A stretch of 64,000 nucleotides of DNA from Phaeobacter gallaeciensis (GTDB lineage Bacteria; Pseudomonadota; Alphaproteobacteria; Rhodobacterales; Rhodobacteraceae), in contig NZ_CP015124.1 of assembly GCF_001678945.1 (NCBI RefSeq), positions 930,001-994,000 on the forward strand, written 5' to 3'. Every line of letters starts with the position of its first letter. Positions within the stretch are counted from its first letter, which is position 1. Shown here one piece after another: positions 52,641 to 61,689 of the stretch. Under the pieces are notes generated by a model. That model worked only from the letters and a program-made list of their open reading frames with translations, did not search any database and was not told the origin of the DNA. A program made the position numbers and the translations under genes.

Positions 52641-53240
52641 ATGCGAATTGAGTTTTTGACGCCGACCTCTCCCGGCCGTAAAGCCGCTGAGGCCCATATC
52701 CGTGACGTTTACGACACCACCTATGCGGCGCAGGTCAAAGGCTTTGCCCCGGTTCTGGCAGCAGCCTCCAACGCAGAAGGTAAGATCCTCTGCGCGGCAG
52801 GGATCCGCACGGCGCAGGACGGGTTTTTCTCCGACTGCTACCTGAATGGCGATTTCTGCGAGGTCCTGAAGGAACGCACCGGACGCGATATCCACGCCAG
52901 CCAGATCATGGAGGTCACGTCCCTGGCCTCGGTGTCGCCCTTTCCGGTGTTGCCCCTTCTCGACCGCATGATCGACTGGGGACGGCAGCAGGGCGTGGTC
53001 TGCGGCGTCTTCACCGCCACCCTGCCCCTGCGCCGCCTGCTGACGCGCACCGGGCTGGGCTATATCCCCCTTTGCGCCGCTGAGGCGGACCGCGTGGCGG
53101 ACCCAGACAACTGGGGAAGCTATTACGACACCGATCCCTGGGTCTGCGCCTTTATCGAGACCGAGACGGATCTGGCGTTGTTGACGCCCGGCACCGCTGC
53201 GCCCGCATCGCTCCCGGGCCTTCAGGGAGGCGCAGCATAA
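52641..53240 (+). CDS. Thermostable hemolysin-family protein (GNAT-like acyltransferase fold)
   Basis: A 199-residue product starting MRIEFLTPTSPGRKAAEAHI at the ATG 52641 (GAGG upstream). Upstream in-frame codons to 52560 overlap the operator and are not used. Conserved-looking parts (HIRDVYDTTYAAQVKGFAPV, CAAGIRTAQDGFFSDCYL, IMEVTSLASVSPFPVLPLLD) match the T_hemolysin family, named after Vibrio delta-VPH. The family resembles N-acyltransferases/acyl-homoserine-lactone synthases in fold. No signal peptide is present, so a cytoplasmic enzyme is more likely than a toxin. It overlaps the adenylating enzyme gene (stop/start share one base). Confidence 0.78.
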   Translation: MRIEFLTPTSPGRKAAEAHIRDVYDTTYAAQVKGFAPVLAAASNAEGKILCAAGIRTAQDGFFSDCYLNGDFCEVLKERTGRDIHASQIMEVTSLASVSPFPVLPLLDRMIDWGRQQGVVCGVFTATLPLRRLLTRTGLGYIPLCAAEADRVADPDNWGSYYDTDPWVCAFIETETDLALLTPGTAAPASLPGLQGGAA

Positions 53241-54682
53241 TGGACATGGTATTCGAGGCCCTGTGGAGTCACGCGGCAGAGCGCCCGCAAACGGTTGCCT
53301 TTTCCGGCGATGGCGACAGCCTGACCTGGGCCGATCTTGCCGCCGAAGTCACCGCGCTTGCGGCGCGGCTGGACGGTGCGCCGCGTACCGTTGGCATCGC
53401 CCTTCCGGGCGGCTGCGCCTATGTCGTGGCCGATCTGGCGCTAACCCTCACCGGCCGTCGGCAGGTGCCGCTGCCGTTTTTCTTTGCGCCCGAGCAGATT
53501 GCCCATGTGATCAAGGACGCCGGGATCGGCGCGCTGATCACCGCACCCGAAACCGCCGGGCAAAGCGCTTTGCCGGAGATCCCCCTGTCGCTCAGCCACA
53601 CCGATGCCGCAGCACTACCAGCCCCGACCTCGGCAGCCTCCAAGGCAGAGCGGATCATCTACACCTCCGGCTCGTCCGGGCGCCCCAAGGGCGTTGTCAT
53701 CGGAAGCAGCCAGTTGCAGGCCTCGCTGAATGCACTGCTGCCCGTGGTGGCCCCGACGCACACCGACCGCCACCTGTCGATCCTGCCCTTGGCGCAGCTT
53801 CTGGAACAGATCTGCGGCATATTCCTGCCCATTCTGGTGGGCGCGGAAACCCGGTTTGACTTCAACGCCACCCGCACTCTGTTCGGCGCCGAAATCGGAC
53901 CATTGACCGCCGCCTTTGCCCGCGAAAGGCCCACCACCAGCCTGCTGGCGCCCGCGCTTCTGGGGCGCTGGGTTCAAGACCTCAGCAGCAAGGATGGCCG
54001 AGCTCCCAACTCGCTGCGCTTCGTGGCCGTTGGCGGCGCTGCCAGTTCGCCCGCGCTGCTGCACGCCGCCGAGGCTGTCGGCATCCCGGCGCACGAAGGC
54101 TACGGTCTGTCGGAATGCTGCGCCGTGGTGGCGATGAACCGCCCCGGACACAATGCCATCGGCACCGTCGGAGAGATTCTAGAAGGGCTCGACGTTCAGA
54201 TCATCGACGACGAGATCACCGTCGCAGGCCCCACCGTGATGACTGGGTATCTTAATGGCGATCCGCCCCCTGCCCGCTGGCACACCGGCGATCTGGGCCG
54301 CATCGAAAACGGGCGTCTGATCGTGGACGGGCGCAAGGACGCGCTGATCGTCACCGGAGCCGGGCGCAACATCTCGCCCGAGTGGGTCGAGCAAAGGATC
54401 AACGCCGATCCCCGCGTCGTCAGCTCTGCCCTTGGCCTGCACCAGGACGGATCGCTGGTTCTCGTGGTCGTCGCCGCGGCTCCGATCAGCAGCGCAGACA
54501 TCACCGCCGCACTGGAAGGGATCCCGCCCTATGCGCAGCCTGCGGCGGTAATCATGACCTCTCCGGCAGAGCCGGGCCTGCTCTTTGCGGCAGGCACCCC
54601 GAACCGCGGCGTCGCCGCCCGAATTATCAAGAACCGCCCGGCGCAGCCTCTTTCCCAGACAGCCGAAAGCCTTGCCTCATGA
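53240..54682 (+). CDS. AMP-binding (adenylate-forming) enzyme
   Basis: A 480-residue ANL-superfamily protein, shorter than acyl-CoA synthetases. Motifs: IIYTSGSSGRPKGVVIG (A3), HEGYGLSECCAVVAMN (A5), HTGDLGRIENGRLIVDGRKD (A7/A8). The C-terminal A10 segment reads GTPNRGVAARIIKN, where the usual catalytic Lys of xxNGKxxR is absent or displaced. It may therefore adenylate poorly, or use the nearby Lys. It should activate a carboxylic acid for the hemolysin-family acyltransferase or pass a thioester on (inference). It overlaps both neighbours (1 bp with the gene before, 4 bp with the SDR). Confidence 0.85.
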   Translation: MDMVFEALWSHAAERPQTVAFSGDGDSLTWADLAAEVTALAARLDGAPRTVGIALPGGCAYVVADLALTLTGRRQVPLPFFFAPEQIAHVIKDAGIGALITAPETAGQSALPEIPLSLSHTDAAALPAPTSAASKAERIIYTSGSSGRPKGVVIGSSQLQASLNALLPVVAPTHTDRHLSILPLAQLLEQICGIFLPILVGAETRFDFNATRTLFGAEIGPLTAAFARERPTTSLLAPALLGRWVQDLSSKDGRAPNSLRFVAVGGAASSPALLHAAEAVGIPAHEGYGLSECCAVVAMNRPGHNAIGTVGEILEGLDVQIIDDEITVAGPTVMTGYLNGDPPPARWHTGDLGRIENGRLIVDGRKDALIVTGAGRNISPEWVEQRINADPRVVSSALGLHQDGSLVLVVVAAAPISSADITAALEGIPPYAQPAAVIMTSPAEPGLLFAAGTPNRGVAARIIKNRPAQPLSQTAESLAS

Positions 54683-55470
54683 CCCAGAAAAAGACCGTTC
54701 TCATCACCGGCGCGGGATCCGGCATCGGCCGGGCGCTGACGATGGAGGCCGCACGCCTCGGCCATGTGCCGCTGATCACCGGACGCAATCGGCACAAGCT
54801 GGAAGATACCGCCACGCTCGCAGGATTGCCTGAGAGCGCCATCCTGCCCGCAGACGTGACCCTTGCTGAGGATCGCGCAAGGCTGGTGGTGCAGGTCGGT
54901 GGGCGGCTTGATATCCTGATCAACAATGCCGGCTGCCTGACCGTCGGACGGCTGACGGATCTTGGCGACGCTCAGCTGCAGGCGATGACCGACACCAACC
55001 TGATGGCCCCGATCGCGCTGACCCGGGACCTGTTGCCCGCGCTACGCGCAGGTCAGGGACGCGTGGCAAACATCGGCTCTGTCTTCGGCGATATCGCCTA
55101 CCCCTATTTCGCGGCCTATTCGGCGACGAAGTTCGGTCTGCGGGGCTTTTCTGACGCGCTGCGGCGCGAATTGTCTGGCAGCGGCGTTGGCGTCACCTAC
55201 ATCGCCCCGCGCGCCGCCCGCACCGCCGCCGAAAGCGAATTCGGCGCCCTAATCGAACCGCTGGACATGACGCTCGACAGCGCGGAACGGGTGGCTACAG
55301 AAGCCTGGGAGGCAATCCGCAAAGGCAAACGCGAGAGCTTTCCCCGCGGCAAAGAGCGGTTCTTTGTCAAAGTCCAGCGGCTGTTCCCGCAGCTGGTCGA
55401 CCGCTCTGTCGGGGCTCAGGCCCGCGCCGAGAAAACCATCGCCGCCCTGGACAGCCTGCGCCGCGTCTAG
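54679..55470 (+). CDS. SDR family oxidoreductase
   Basis: A 263-residue short-chain dehydrogenase. NAD(P) motif VLITGAGSGIGRALTMEAAR, Arg after strand 2 (ITGRNRHK, suggesting NADP), INNAG, catalytic Ser in NIGSVFGDI, and YSATKFG. The start is the ATG 54679, overlapping the stop of the adenylating enzyme (ATGA). The C-terminal extension (ERFFVKVQRLFPQLVDRSVG) resembles SDRs that act on lipid or polyketide-like substrates. Its product is presumably handed to the TauD-type oxygenase or the acyltransferase. Confidence 0.87.
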   Translation: MTQKKTVLITGAGSGIGRALTMEAARLGHVPLITGRNRHKLEDTATLAGLPESAILPADVTLAEDRARLVVQVGGRLDILINNAGCLTVGRLTDLGDAQLQAMTDTNLMAPIALTRDLLPALRAGQGRVANIGSVFGDIAYPYFAAYSATKFGLRGFSDALRRELSGSGVGVTYIAPRAARTAAESEFGALIEPLDMTLDSAERVATEAWEAIRKGKRESFPRGKERFFVKVQRLFPQLVDRSVGAQARAEKTIAALDSLRRV

Positions 55471-55501
55471 ACCCTTCTGATTTCAAGTAGAAAGACCAAT
55501 C

Positions 55502-56359
55502 ATGACCTATACTGTGATCCGCGCCGCGCGCACCGGCAGCCAGATCGACGCCCCCGCCATTGCCGCCGTCCGCGACCATCTGAGCCGCGACGGCTGGGCG
55601 CTGCTGCGGGGCTTTGACGTCGACATGGCCGCCTTCAGCGCCCTGACAGCCGAGCTGTGCAGCACCATCACCTTTGACCCCGCGCGGGAATTTTCCGAGC
55701 GCAACACCCAGATGGTGGATGCCGGGCTTGGCCCGATCGGGTTGCATATCGAAAACGGCAACACCCCGGTCTGCCCCGATATCGTTGCCTTCTACTCCGC
55801 CAAGGCCGCCTTTGAAGGCTCGCAAACCACGATCTGCGACGGGCGCGATGTGCTGGCCAGCATGTCGGAGGCGCAGCGCGCGCGCTGGAGCCAGCCGATG
55901 ACCGTCTCGCGCAAGTTGCCGGAACTTTTGTGGAAACGCTACCTGGCCAATGAACACCCCGCAATCTCGGAGCCTGAAGAGGTGACCGAAGAGCATATCC
56001 TGCAATTCAAGGCAGCGATCCCGAACCAGGATTTCGACATGCACGAGGATGGCTCGCTCACCTATCATATCACGCTGAACCCGGTGCGGCCCTCGGCCCT
56101 GTCCGGCGCTGCGGGCTTTGCCAATGCGGTTCTGGGCCCGTCGCACAATTACGAGCCGCCTGTCTACCGGCTGGCAGATGGCAGCCTGGTCAGCGCCGAA
56201 GAGATCGAGGAGCTGCGCGAACTGGCCGAAGGCAGCACCACCGAGATCAACTGGCAGGACGGCGATATCGCTGTGCTCGACAATACCCGCATCATGCACG
56301 GGCGCCGGGCAATCAAGGATCAGGATCGCCAGCTGTTCATCGGCATGGGCCGGGTCTGA
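55502..56359 (+). CDS. TauD/TfdA-family Fe(II)/2-oxoglutarate-dependent oxygenase
   Basis: The 285-residue double-stranded beta-helix enzyme has the facial triad H82-x-E84 (GLHIENGN) and distal H266 (NTRIMHGRRA). The 2-oxoglutarate-binding Arg is R276 (DQDRQLFIGMG). Such enzymes hydroxylate, desaturate or decarboxylate small acids and amino acids. It follows the SDR by 31 bp and is the last gene of the cluster; a convergent arsenic operon begins 19 bp later. An oxygenase next to an adenylating enzyme, SDR and acyltransferase suggests tailoring of a small metabolite. Confidence 0.88.
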   Translation: MTYTVIRAARTGSQIDAPAIAAVRDHLSRDGWALLRGFDVDMAAFSALTAELCSTITFDPAREFSERNTQMVDAGLGPIGLHIENGNTPVCPDIVAFYSAKAAFEGSQTTICDGRDVLASMSEAQRARWSQPMTVSRKLPELLWKRYLANEHPAISEPEEVTEEHILQFKAAIPNQDFDMHEDGSLTYHITLNPVRPSALSGAAGFANAVLGPSHNYEPPVYRLADGSLVSAEEIEELRELAEGSTTEINWQDGDIAVLDNTRIMHGRRAIKDQDRQLFIGMGRV

Positions 56360-56378
56360 TCATAGTCCCTCTGTGCCC

Positions 56379-57395
56379 TCACCCGTTGCCGGGAAACCGG
56401 CTGCGGGTCCGGTTGGCAAAGGCCACCAGCGACAGCATCACCGGCACCTCCACCAGCACACCGACCACGGTGGCCAGCGCGGCGCCGGAATTCAGCCCGA
56501 ACAGCGAGATCGCAACCGCGACGGCCAGCTCAAAGAAATTCGAGGTCCCGATCAGCGCGCAAGGCGCGGCGATCCGATGCGGCACCTTCAGCGCGAAGGC
56601 CGCGCCATAGGCTAGCGCGAAGATCCCGTAGGACTGGATCAGAATGGGCACCGCGATCAGCGCGATAACCTCGGGCCGGTCCAGGATCACCTGCCCCTGC
56701 AGGCCGAACAGGATCGTCACCGTCGCGATCAACCCGATCACCGACCAGGGTTTAACGTGGGCCTGAAAGCCCTCAATCCGCGCCGCGCTGCCCAGCCTTT
56801 TCCGGGTCCAGATCCCGGCCAATAGCGGCAGCAGCACAAAGAGGACCACCGACAGAACCAGCGTTTCCCAGGGCACTTCGATATCTGTGACGCCCAGCAG
56901 GAAGGCGACGATGGGCGCAAAGGCAAAGACCATCACCACATCATTCAGCGACACCTGCAGCAGGGTGTAATTCTCATCCCCCCGCGTCAGCTGCGACCAG
57001 ACAAAGACCATAGCCGTGCAGGGCGCCGCGCCCAGAAGAATCAGACCGGCAATGTACTGTTGCGCATCCTCGGGCGATACCAGATCGGCAAAGATGCCTT
57101 CGAAGAACAACAGCCCCAACAGCGCCATGGTGAAGGGTTTGATCAACCAGTTGACCACCAGCGTGATGCCCAGACCCCGCGGCTGTTTGAAAGCATCCTT
57201 CACCGCGGCGGGATCGACGCCGACCATCATCGGATAGACCATCGCCCAGATCAGCACTGCAACCACCAGATTGACCCGCGCCAGTTCCGCCGCCGCGATC
57301 ATCTGCACCAGCGCCGGTGCGATATTGCCGATGACGATACCCGCCACCATGGCCAGCGCGACCCAGACGCTCAGATATCTTTCAAAGATGCTCAT
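56379..57395 (-). CDS. acr3: Arsenite efflux permease Acr3 (ArsB of the ACR3 type)
   Basis: A 338-residue ten-helix membrane protein that exports arsenite. The signature [20 protein letters not shown] contains the conserved Cys needed for As(III) transport. [13 protein letters not shown] and [18 protein letters not shown] are typical of the ACR3 family. The start ATG at 57393-57395 overlaps the arsJ stop (ATGA). It is the last gene of the arsenic operon, so arsenite made by the reductase is removed by this pump. Some genomes label it arsB; it is not the unrelated ArsB family. Confidence 0.95.
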   Translation of the reverse strand: MSIFERYLSVWVALAMVAGIVIGNIAPALVQMIAAAELARVNLVVAVLIWAMVYPMMVGVDPAAVKDAFKQPRGLGITLVVNWLIKPFTMALLGLLFFEGIFADLVSPEDAQQYIAGLILLGAAPCTAMVFVWSQLTRGDENYTLLQVSLNDVVMVFAFAPIVAFLLGVTDIEVPWETLVLSVVLFVLLPLLAGIWTRKRLGSAARIEGFQAHVKPWSVIGLIATVTILFGLQGQVILDRPEVIALIAVPILIQSYGIFALAYGAAFALKVPHRIAAPCALIGTSNFFELAVAVAISLFGLNSGAALATVVGVLVEVPVMLSLVAFANRTRSRFPGNG

Positions 57396-58657
57396 GGCAT
57401 GACCTCCGCGCCTTCAACGTGCAGCTTGCCCGCGGCAAGCGCCGACAGCGCCACCATAAGTGCCGCCGTCCCCAGAACAAGCGCGAGCCCGCCAACCTGA
57501 TAGGTCAGCCCGGACAAGAGCGTACCAGTCAGGCGGCCGCCCGCATTTGCCATGTAATAAAAACCCACATCCATCGTGACCCGCTCGGCCTTGGTGAAGG
57601 CCAGGATCAGGTAGGAATGCAGCGAAGAGTTCACCGCGAACAGCGCGCCAAAGGCCAGAAGGCCAAGGACAAGAACCGCCGTCAGCCAGGGCTGCGGCGT
57701 CGGCGACATCCAGACCGCAAGGGTCAGCGCCGCAGGCACGGTAAAAAGCGCCAGCGCCCAGCCGCGCGCGGCGCGGATCAAGGCGCCCTCGGGCCGTTTG
57801 GCTGCGCCCAGCAGCCACGGTGCAGCGGCTTGCACCGCACCATAGAGGATGATCCACACCGCCATGAATGTGCCGATCATGAAGAAGGCCGCGCGGTTAC
57901 CCGCCTCGGATCCATCCGACAGCACCGCGTAAAAATAGATCGGGATGCCCACCACGAACCAGACATCGCGCGCGCCGAACAGGAACACCCGCGCCGCCGA
58001 CAGCCAGTTCACATTGGCGGATTTCGAGAACACCTCGGAAAACTTCGCGCCCTTGCGCCCGGTCGGTAGTCCCGGTGGCATCAGCATCACGATGGCGGCA
58101 AAGACCAGCGCCAGAACCATGGCCATGGCCATGATCGACCAGCTAAACCCAAGCGTCGCCAGCAGCGCCGCACCGAGCAGGAAGCCCAGCCCCTTCACCG
58201 CGTTCTTCGATCCGGTCAGCACCGCCACCCAACGGAACAATCCGCCGTTTGCCGAGGGCGCCAAGAGCTTCACCGCCGATTTCGACGACATCTTGGCCAG
58301 ATCCTTGGCCACGCCCGAAATCCCTTGCACACACATCACGAAGACAACCGAGGCACCAATGGCCCAGTCTGGATCAAGCTGCGTCAGCGCGCCCAGCGCC
58401 ACGATCTGCAACGCCAGCCCGGCATAAAGCGTCGCCGCCAGTCCGAAGCGCGCCGCGATCCAGCCCGCCGAAAGGTTCGTCACCATCCCGGCGATCTCAT
58501 AAAGGACAAAGAGATAGGCCAGCTGCACCGGAGAGAACCCCAGCGTGTGGAAATGCAACAGGACCAGCATCCGCAGCGCCCCATCGGTGAGCATGAAGGC
58601 CCAATAGGCCGCCGTCACCGCGATATAGGCCGACAGACCCTCGGGGCGATGGTTCAC
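57392..58657 (-). CDS. arsJ: Organoarsenical efflux MFS permease ArsJ
   Basis: A 421-residue major facilitator protein that exports 1-arseno-3-phosphoglycerate, the unstable product of GAPDH acting with arsenate. It has 11-12 hydrophobic helices. The sequence [20 protein letters not shown] near the N terminus and [20 protein letters not shown] are ArsJ hallmarks. Start: a GTG at 58655-58657 overlapping the gapdh stop (GTGA); the open frame back to 58699 lies inside gapdh. It also overlaps acr3 at its end. Confidence 0.93.
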   Translation of the reverse strand: MNHRPEGLSAYIAVTAAYWAFMLTDGALRMLVLLHFHTLGFSPVQLAYLFVLYEIAGMVTNLSAGWIAARFGLAATLYAGLALQIVALGALTQLDPDWAIGASVVFVMCVQGISGVAKDLAKMSSKSAVKLLAPSANGGLFRWVAVLTGSKNAVKGLGFLLGAALLATLGFSWSIMAMAMVLALVFAAIVMLMPPGLPTGRKGAKFSEVFSKSANVNWLSAARVFLFGARDVWFVVGIPIYFYAVLSDGSEAGNRAAFFMIGTFMAVWIILYGAVQAAAPWLLGAAKRPEGALIRAARGWALALFTVPAALTLAVWMSPTPQPWLTAVLVLGLLAFGALFAVNSSLHSYLILAFTKAERVTMDVGFYYMANAGGRLTGTLLSGLTYQVGGLALVLGTAALMVALSALAAGKLHVEGAEVMP

Positions 58658-59652
58658 AGTGAGGCTCCGACCATCAGGGCCACATCGACAAGCCGCCAAG
58701 CGTAGCCCATTTCATTGTCATACCAGGCATAAACTTTCACCTGGGTGCCATTGATCACCATGGTCGAAGGCGCATCCACGATCGAAGAGCGCTTATCATT
58801 GGTGTAATCGGTCGAGACCAGCGGGCGGGTCTCATAGCCAAGGATGCCCTCCAGCTCCCCTTCGGCGGCGGCCTTGAACAGAGCGTTGACCTCTTCGGCG
58901 GTGGTTTCACGCTCCACCTCGAAAACGCAGTCGGTGAGCGAGGCATTCAGCAGCGGCACCCGCACCGCATGGCCATTGAGGCGCCCGGTCAGTTCAGGAT
59001 AGATCAGGGTAATTGCCGTGGCGCTGCCGGTGGTTGTCGGGATCAGCGAATTCAGCGCCGAGCGCGCCCGGCGCAGATCCTTGGCGGGGCGGTCGACGAT
59101 AGTCTGGGTATTGGTGACATCGTGGATTGTGGTGATGGAGCCGTGCCGGATACCCAGGTTTTCATGGATCACCTTGACCACCGGCGCCAGGCAGTTGGTG
59201 GTGCAGCTCGCCGCCGTCACGATGCGGTGGCGTGCCGGATCATAGGTGTCTTCATTGACGCCATAGACGATATTGGCCGTATCGCCATCCTTGACCGGGG
59301 CGGAGACCACGACCTTTTTCACGCCCGCGTCGAAATAGGGGGCAAGCTTGGCCTCTGTCTTGAACACACCGGTGCAGTCGATGACCACATCCACGCCGTC
59401 GAGCGGCAGTTTGGACAGATCGGAGGTGCCGATGAAGGGAAGACGCATGTCATTGATCGTCACGCTGTCTGCATCATGGGAAAACTCTGCATCCCAGCGT
59501 CCATGCACCGTGTCGAACTCCAGAAGATGTGCGTGCATTTCCGGATCACCCACCGCGTCGTTAATCCAGGCGATTTGCGCGCCCTGCTCCAGCAGCGGTT
59601 TCAGGGCAAGTTTTCCGATCCGGCCAAGGCCGTTCACAGCATATGTGGTCAT
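58654..59652 (-). CDS. gapdh: ArsJ-associated glyceraldehyde-3-phosphate dehydrogenase
   Basis: A 332-residue type I GAPDH. NAD motif [20 protein letters not shown], catalytic Cys in [15 protein letters not shown], and the C-terminal [14 protein letters not shown]. In ars operons this isozyme uses arsenate in place of phosphate to make 1-arseno-3-phosphoglycerate, which ArsJ exports; release then regenerates arsenate outside. It overlaps arsRC (stop/start ATGA) and arsJ (GTGA). A separate glycolytic GAPDH is expected elsewhere. Confidence 0.95.
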   Translation of the reverse strand: MTTYAVNGLGRIGKLALKPLLEQGAQIAWINDAVGDPEMHAHLLEFDTVHGRWDAEFSHDADSVTINDMRLPFIGTSDLSKLPLDGVDVVIDCTGVFKTEAKLAPYFDAGVKKVVVSAPVKDGDTANIVYGVNEDTYDPARHRIVTAASCTTNCLAPVVKVIHENLGIRHGSITTIHDVTNTQTIVDRPAKDLRRARSALNSLIPTTTGSATAITLIYPELTGRLNGHAVRVPLLNASLTDCVFEVERETTAEEVNALFKAAAEGELEGILGYETRPLVSTDYTNDKRSSIVDAPSTMVINGTQVKVYAWYDNEMGYAWRLVDVALMVGASL

Positions 59653-60494
59653 TGGGTGTCTTCCTGTGCTTGGCTGGCGATATCATCCACCGCGTGTTGC
59701 AGGGCGATGCGGTCCAGTGTTTCGATGGGCAGCGCCGTAAAGGCCTCGATCCGGCGTTTCAGCGCGCCATAGGCCTGATGAAAGGCGAGGCTTTTTTCGG
59801 CATCGGTGCCCTCGGCCTTGACCGGGTCCGGCATGCCCCAGTGGCCACTGATCGGCTGACCGTCCCAGGCAGGGCATTCCTCATTGGCGGCCTGATTGCA
59901 GACGGTAAAAACGAAATCCATCTGCGGCGCATCCGGTCCCGTGAACTCGGCCGTATTCTTGGCCCGCAGATGCGCGGTGTCATGCCCCTTGGATTGCAGC
60001 ACCTCCACCGCAAAGGGGTTCAGGTCTGACTGGGGCCGGGTTCCGGCGGAGTAGACGTTGAAGCGATCCGAAGCGCGATCGCGCAGGATGCTTTCGGCAA
60101 AGATCGAGCGGGCGGAATTTCCGGTGCAAATGAATAACACGTTGTATTTGCGCGCGGTCATGGCGGTGTGTCCTGTTTGGGGGGAAGTGGCGGCGGGCAG
60201 GCAAAGGTCCGGACGCCCGCGGCAACAATCGAGCATCAGATAGTCAAAGGTCTGTTGCACCGCTGACATATCGACGGTGTAGAGCAGCGAGGTCCCGGCC
60301 CGTTCCTGCGTCACCAACCCCGCCTGCATCAGCGCAGACAGATAGGTGGAAAGGGTGCTGGCCTTCAGATCCAGCGCCCCGGCGATTTCACCTGCGGGCA
60401 TCCGGTCCGGATAGCGCCGCATCAGCAGCCGGAAAATGGCCAGTCGCTGTGGATGGCCTAGCGTGGTCAGGCGGGAGGGAATCTCTTTTTCCAT
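59649..60494 (-). CDS. arsRC: ArsR-ArsC fusion: arsenic repressor joined to arsenate reductase
   Basis: A 281-residue two-domain protein. Residues 1-100: an ArsR winged helix ([20 protein letters not shown] ... [20 protein letters not shown]). Cysteines C90, C91 and C98 ([13 protein letters not shown]) are a likely As(III) site. Residues 115-280: a low-molecular-weight phosphatase-type arsenate reductase with C123-TGNSARS. Its second Cys pair lies in [13 protein letters not shown], the thioredoxin-coupled ArsC pattern. Fusing sensor and reductase gives fixed stoichiometry. The ATG is at 60492-60494, and a probable operator overlaps it. It is the first gene of the arsRC-gapdh-arsJ-acr3 operon. 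Confidence 0.95.
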   Translation of the reverse strand: MEKEIPSRLTTLGHPQRLAIFRLLMRRYPDRMPAGEIAGALDLKASTLSTYLSALMQAGLVTQERAGTSLLYTVDMSAVQQTFDYLMLDCCRGRPDLCLPAATSPQTGHTAMTARKYNVLFICTGNSARSIFAESILRDRASDRFNVYSAGTRPQSDLNPFAVEVLQSKGHDTAHLRAKNTAEFTGPDAPQMDFVFTVCNQAANEECPAWDGQPISGHWGMPDPVKAEGTDAEKSLAFHQAYGALKRRIEAFTALPIETLDRIALQHAVDDIASQAQEDTQ

Positions 60495-60507
60495 ATTTCA
60501 TGAATAT
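60493..60507. promoter_or_regulatory. Possible ArsR operator overlapping the arsRC start codon
   Basis: ATATTTCATGAATAT is a near-perfect inverted repeat (one base off) with the TTCATGAA-like core seen at ArsR sites. It overlaps the arsRC start codon and would block its own transcription when arsenite is absent. Confidence 0.5.
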
Positions 60508-60545
60508 AGGAAATAAAGGGCGCATGACAGTGAATATTTTGTAAC

Positions 60546-60577
60546 GGCCTGATGACACAGGCCTGATGACACAGGCC
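60546..60577. repeat. Short tandem repeat (14-bp unit, 2.3 copies)
   Basis: GGCCTGATGACACA occurs twice in direct succession, followed by a partial GGCC, in the gap between arsRC and the downstream metallo-hydrolase terminator. No function is seen. Confidence 0.6.
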
Positions 60578-60582
60578 GAAAC

Positions 60583-60609
60583 AAAAACCGCCCCCGGGAT
60601 GGAGGCGGC
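60583..60609 (-). terminator. Terminator of the MBL-fold gene
   Basis: CCGCC / GGCGG arms with an 11-base loop lie just after the stop of the MBL-fold gene. On the minus strand they are followed by TTTTTGTTT. Confidence 0.75.
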
Positions 60610-60635
60610 TACAGGTTACAGAAGGGCCAGCGGGG

Positions 60636-61547
60636 TTATTCCCACTCCATCTCCTCATAGACCGTCTGCGCATTGCGCCCGGCCAGACTGTCGAATTGCT
60701 CAAGCCCGGCAAAAGCAGACTGATCAACCCCGGGCGCGTCCATGATATCACCGCCCTCTTCGATCAGGGCACCGATTTGGGAGCGCAGGTTCACAAGGTA
60801 TTCGTAGGTGTCAGCGCGGGCCTGTTCCAGCGTGGTGGCATGGCCATGGCCGGGAACCACATGGGTCGGCTCATAGGCCGCCATCGCCTCAAAGGTCTCG
60901 ATCCAGCTTTTGGCATTTGACTGCGGCCCGACGCCAAGGATCCGCTCCACATAAACAATATCCCCGGTGAACATCACATCCCGGTCCTTGAGCCAGACAA
61001 AACTGTCGCCCGGCGTATGGGCCTGCCCGTGATGGGTGATCTGGAAGGTCAGACCACCGACCGTGAGATCATGACCCGTTTCAAAGGTCACATCGGCATA
61101 GCGCGGCTCGGTGCCTGCCAGTTCATCCCCCAAAAGCTGCGAGAGCATCGTCATCTGCATAGACTGGCGGTCCTTGTGATCGGCCACCGCGGCCTCGGAT
61201 GCGATCACGGTTGCGCCCTGCGCCTGCCAGTAACCATTGCCCAGCCAGCGGTGATCCTGCCCGCCGGTGTCGATCACATAGGTCACCGGCTGATCGGTGA
61301 TCTGATCTATGGTGGCGTCAATCATCTCGGCGCCTTTCCACGAACCGCCGGGATCCATCAGCACCACCCCCTCGGAGGTGACCACCACGCCGAAGGTGGC
61401 ATTGTTGCCAAGGTTTTCAGTGTTGCGTTGGCTTTTCGGGCCGACCAGCGCCCAGACATCATCGGTAACCTTCTGCACCTCCAGCACATCCGCGAAGGCG
61501 GCCAGCGGCAGGACTGACAGAACAAGGGTCAAGGTAAGTGATTTCAT
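60636..61547 (-). CDS. Exported metallo-beta-lactamase-fold protein with degenerate zinc motif
   Basis: A 303-residue product starting MKSLTLTLVLSVLPLAAFAD (signal peptide) at the ATG 61545-61547 with GGGAGG upstream. The MBL fold is recognisable: MDPGGSWKG, H177 in GQAHTPGDSF, D196 in FTGD, H234 in VPGHGH. The usual HxHxDH motif instead reads T94-G-G96-Q-D98-H99, so the first two zinc-1 ligands are missing while D98 and H99 remain. It could bind one metal or have lost hydrolase activity. It resembles SoxH/quinoprotein-relay-type periplasmic MBL proteins. It stands alone between two terminators. Confidence 0.82.
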   Translation of the reverse strand: MKSLTLTLVLSVLPLAAFADVLEVQKVTDDVWALVGPKSQRNTENLGNNATFGVVVTSEGVVLMDPGGSWKGAEMIDATIDQITDQPVTYVIDTGGQDHRWLGNGYWQAQGATVIASEAAVADHKDRQSMQMTMLSQLLGDELAGTEPRYADVTFETGHDLTVGGLTFQITHHGQAHTPGDSFVWLKDRDVMFTGDIVYVERILGVGPQSNAKSWIETFEAMAAYEPTHVVPGHGHATTLEQARADTYEYLVNLRSQIGALIEEGGDIMDAPGVDQSAFAGLEQFDSLAGRNAQTVYEEMEWE

Positions 61548-61632
61548 GTGCAGCCCTCCCGGCATCTGCGCGCGTTCCCGTCAGACCCTGCCAGAGTGGG
61601 CGAGCGTCAGACAGAGGACCATCCGACGCAGA

Positions 61633-61669
61633 CAAAAAAACTGGCCCGGCATGTCCGCCCGGGCCAGTT
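61633..61669 (-). terminator. Terminator of the second tct operon
   Basis: Perfect 11-bp arms AACTGGCCCGG / CCGGGCCAGTT (61639-61649 and 61659-61669). On the minus strand they are followed by TTTTTGTC, the run continuing from two T-A pairs at the foot of the stem. The structure is 21 bp after the tctA stop. Confidence 0.9.
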
Positions 61670-61689
61670 CATAATTTCAGGGCTAATAC

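Noticed and set aside
52641-53240. Calling the T_hemolysin-family protein a secreted toxin
   Set aside because: There is no signal peptide or secretion tail, and it is translationally coupled to metabolic enzymes. The fold resembles acyltransferases.
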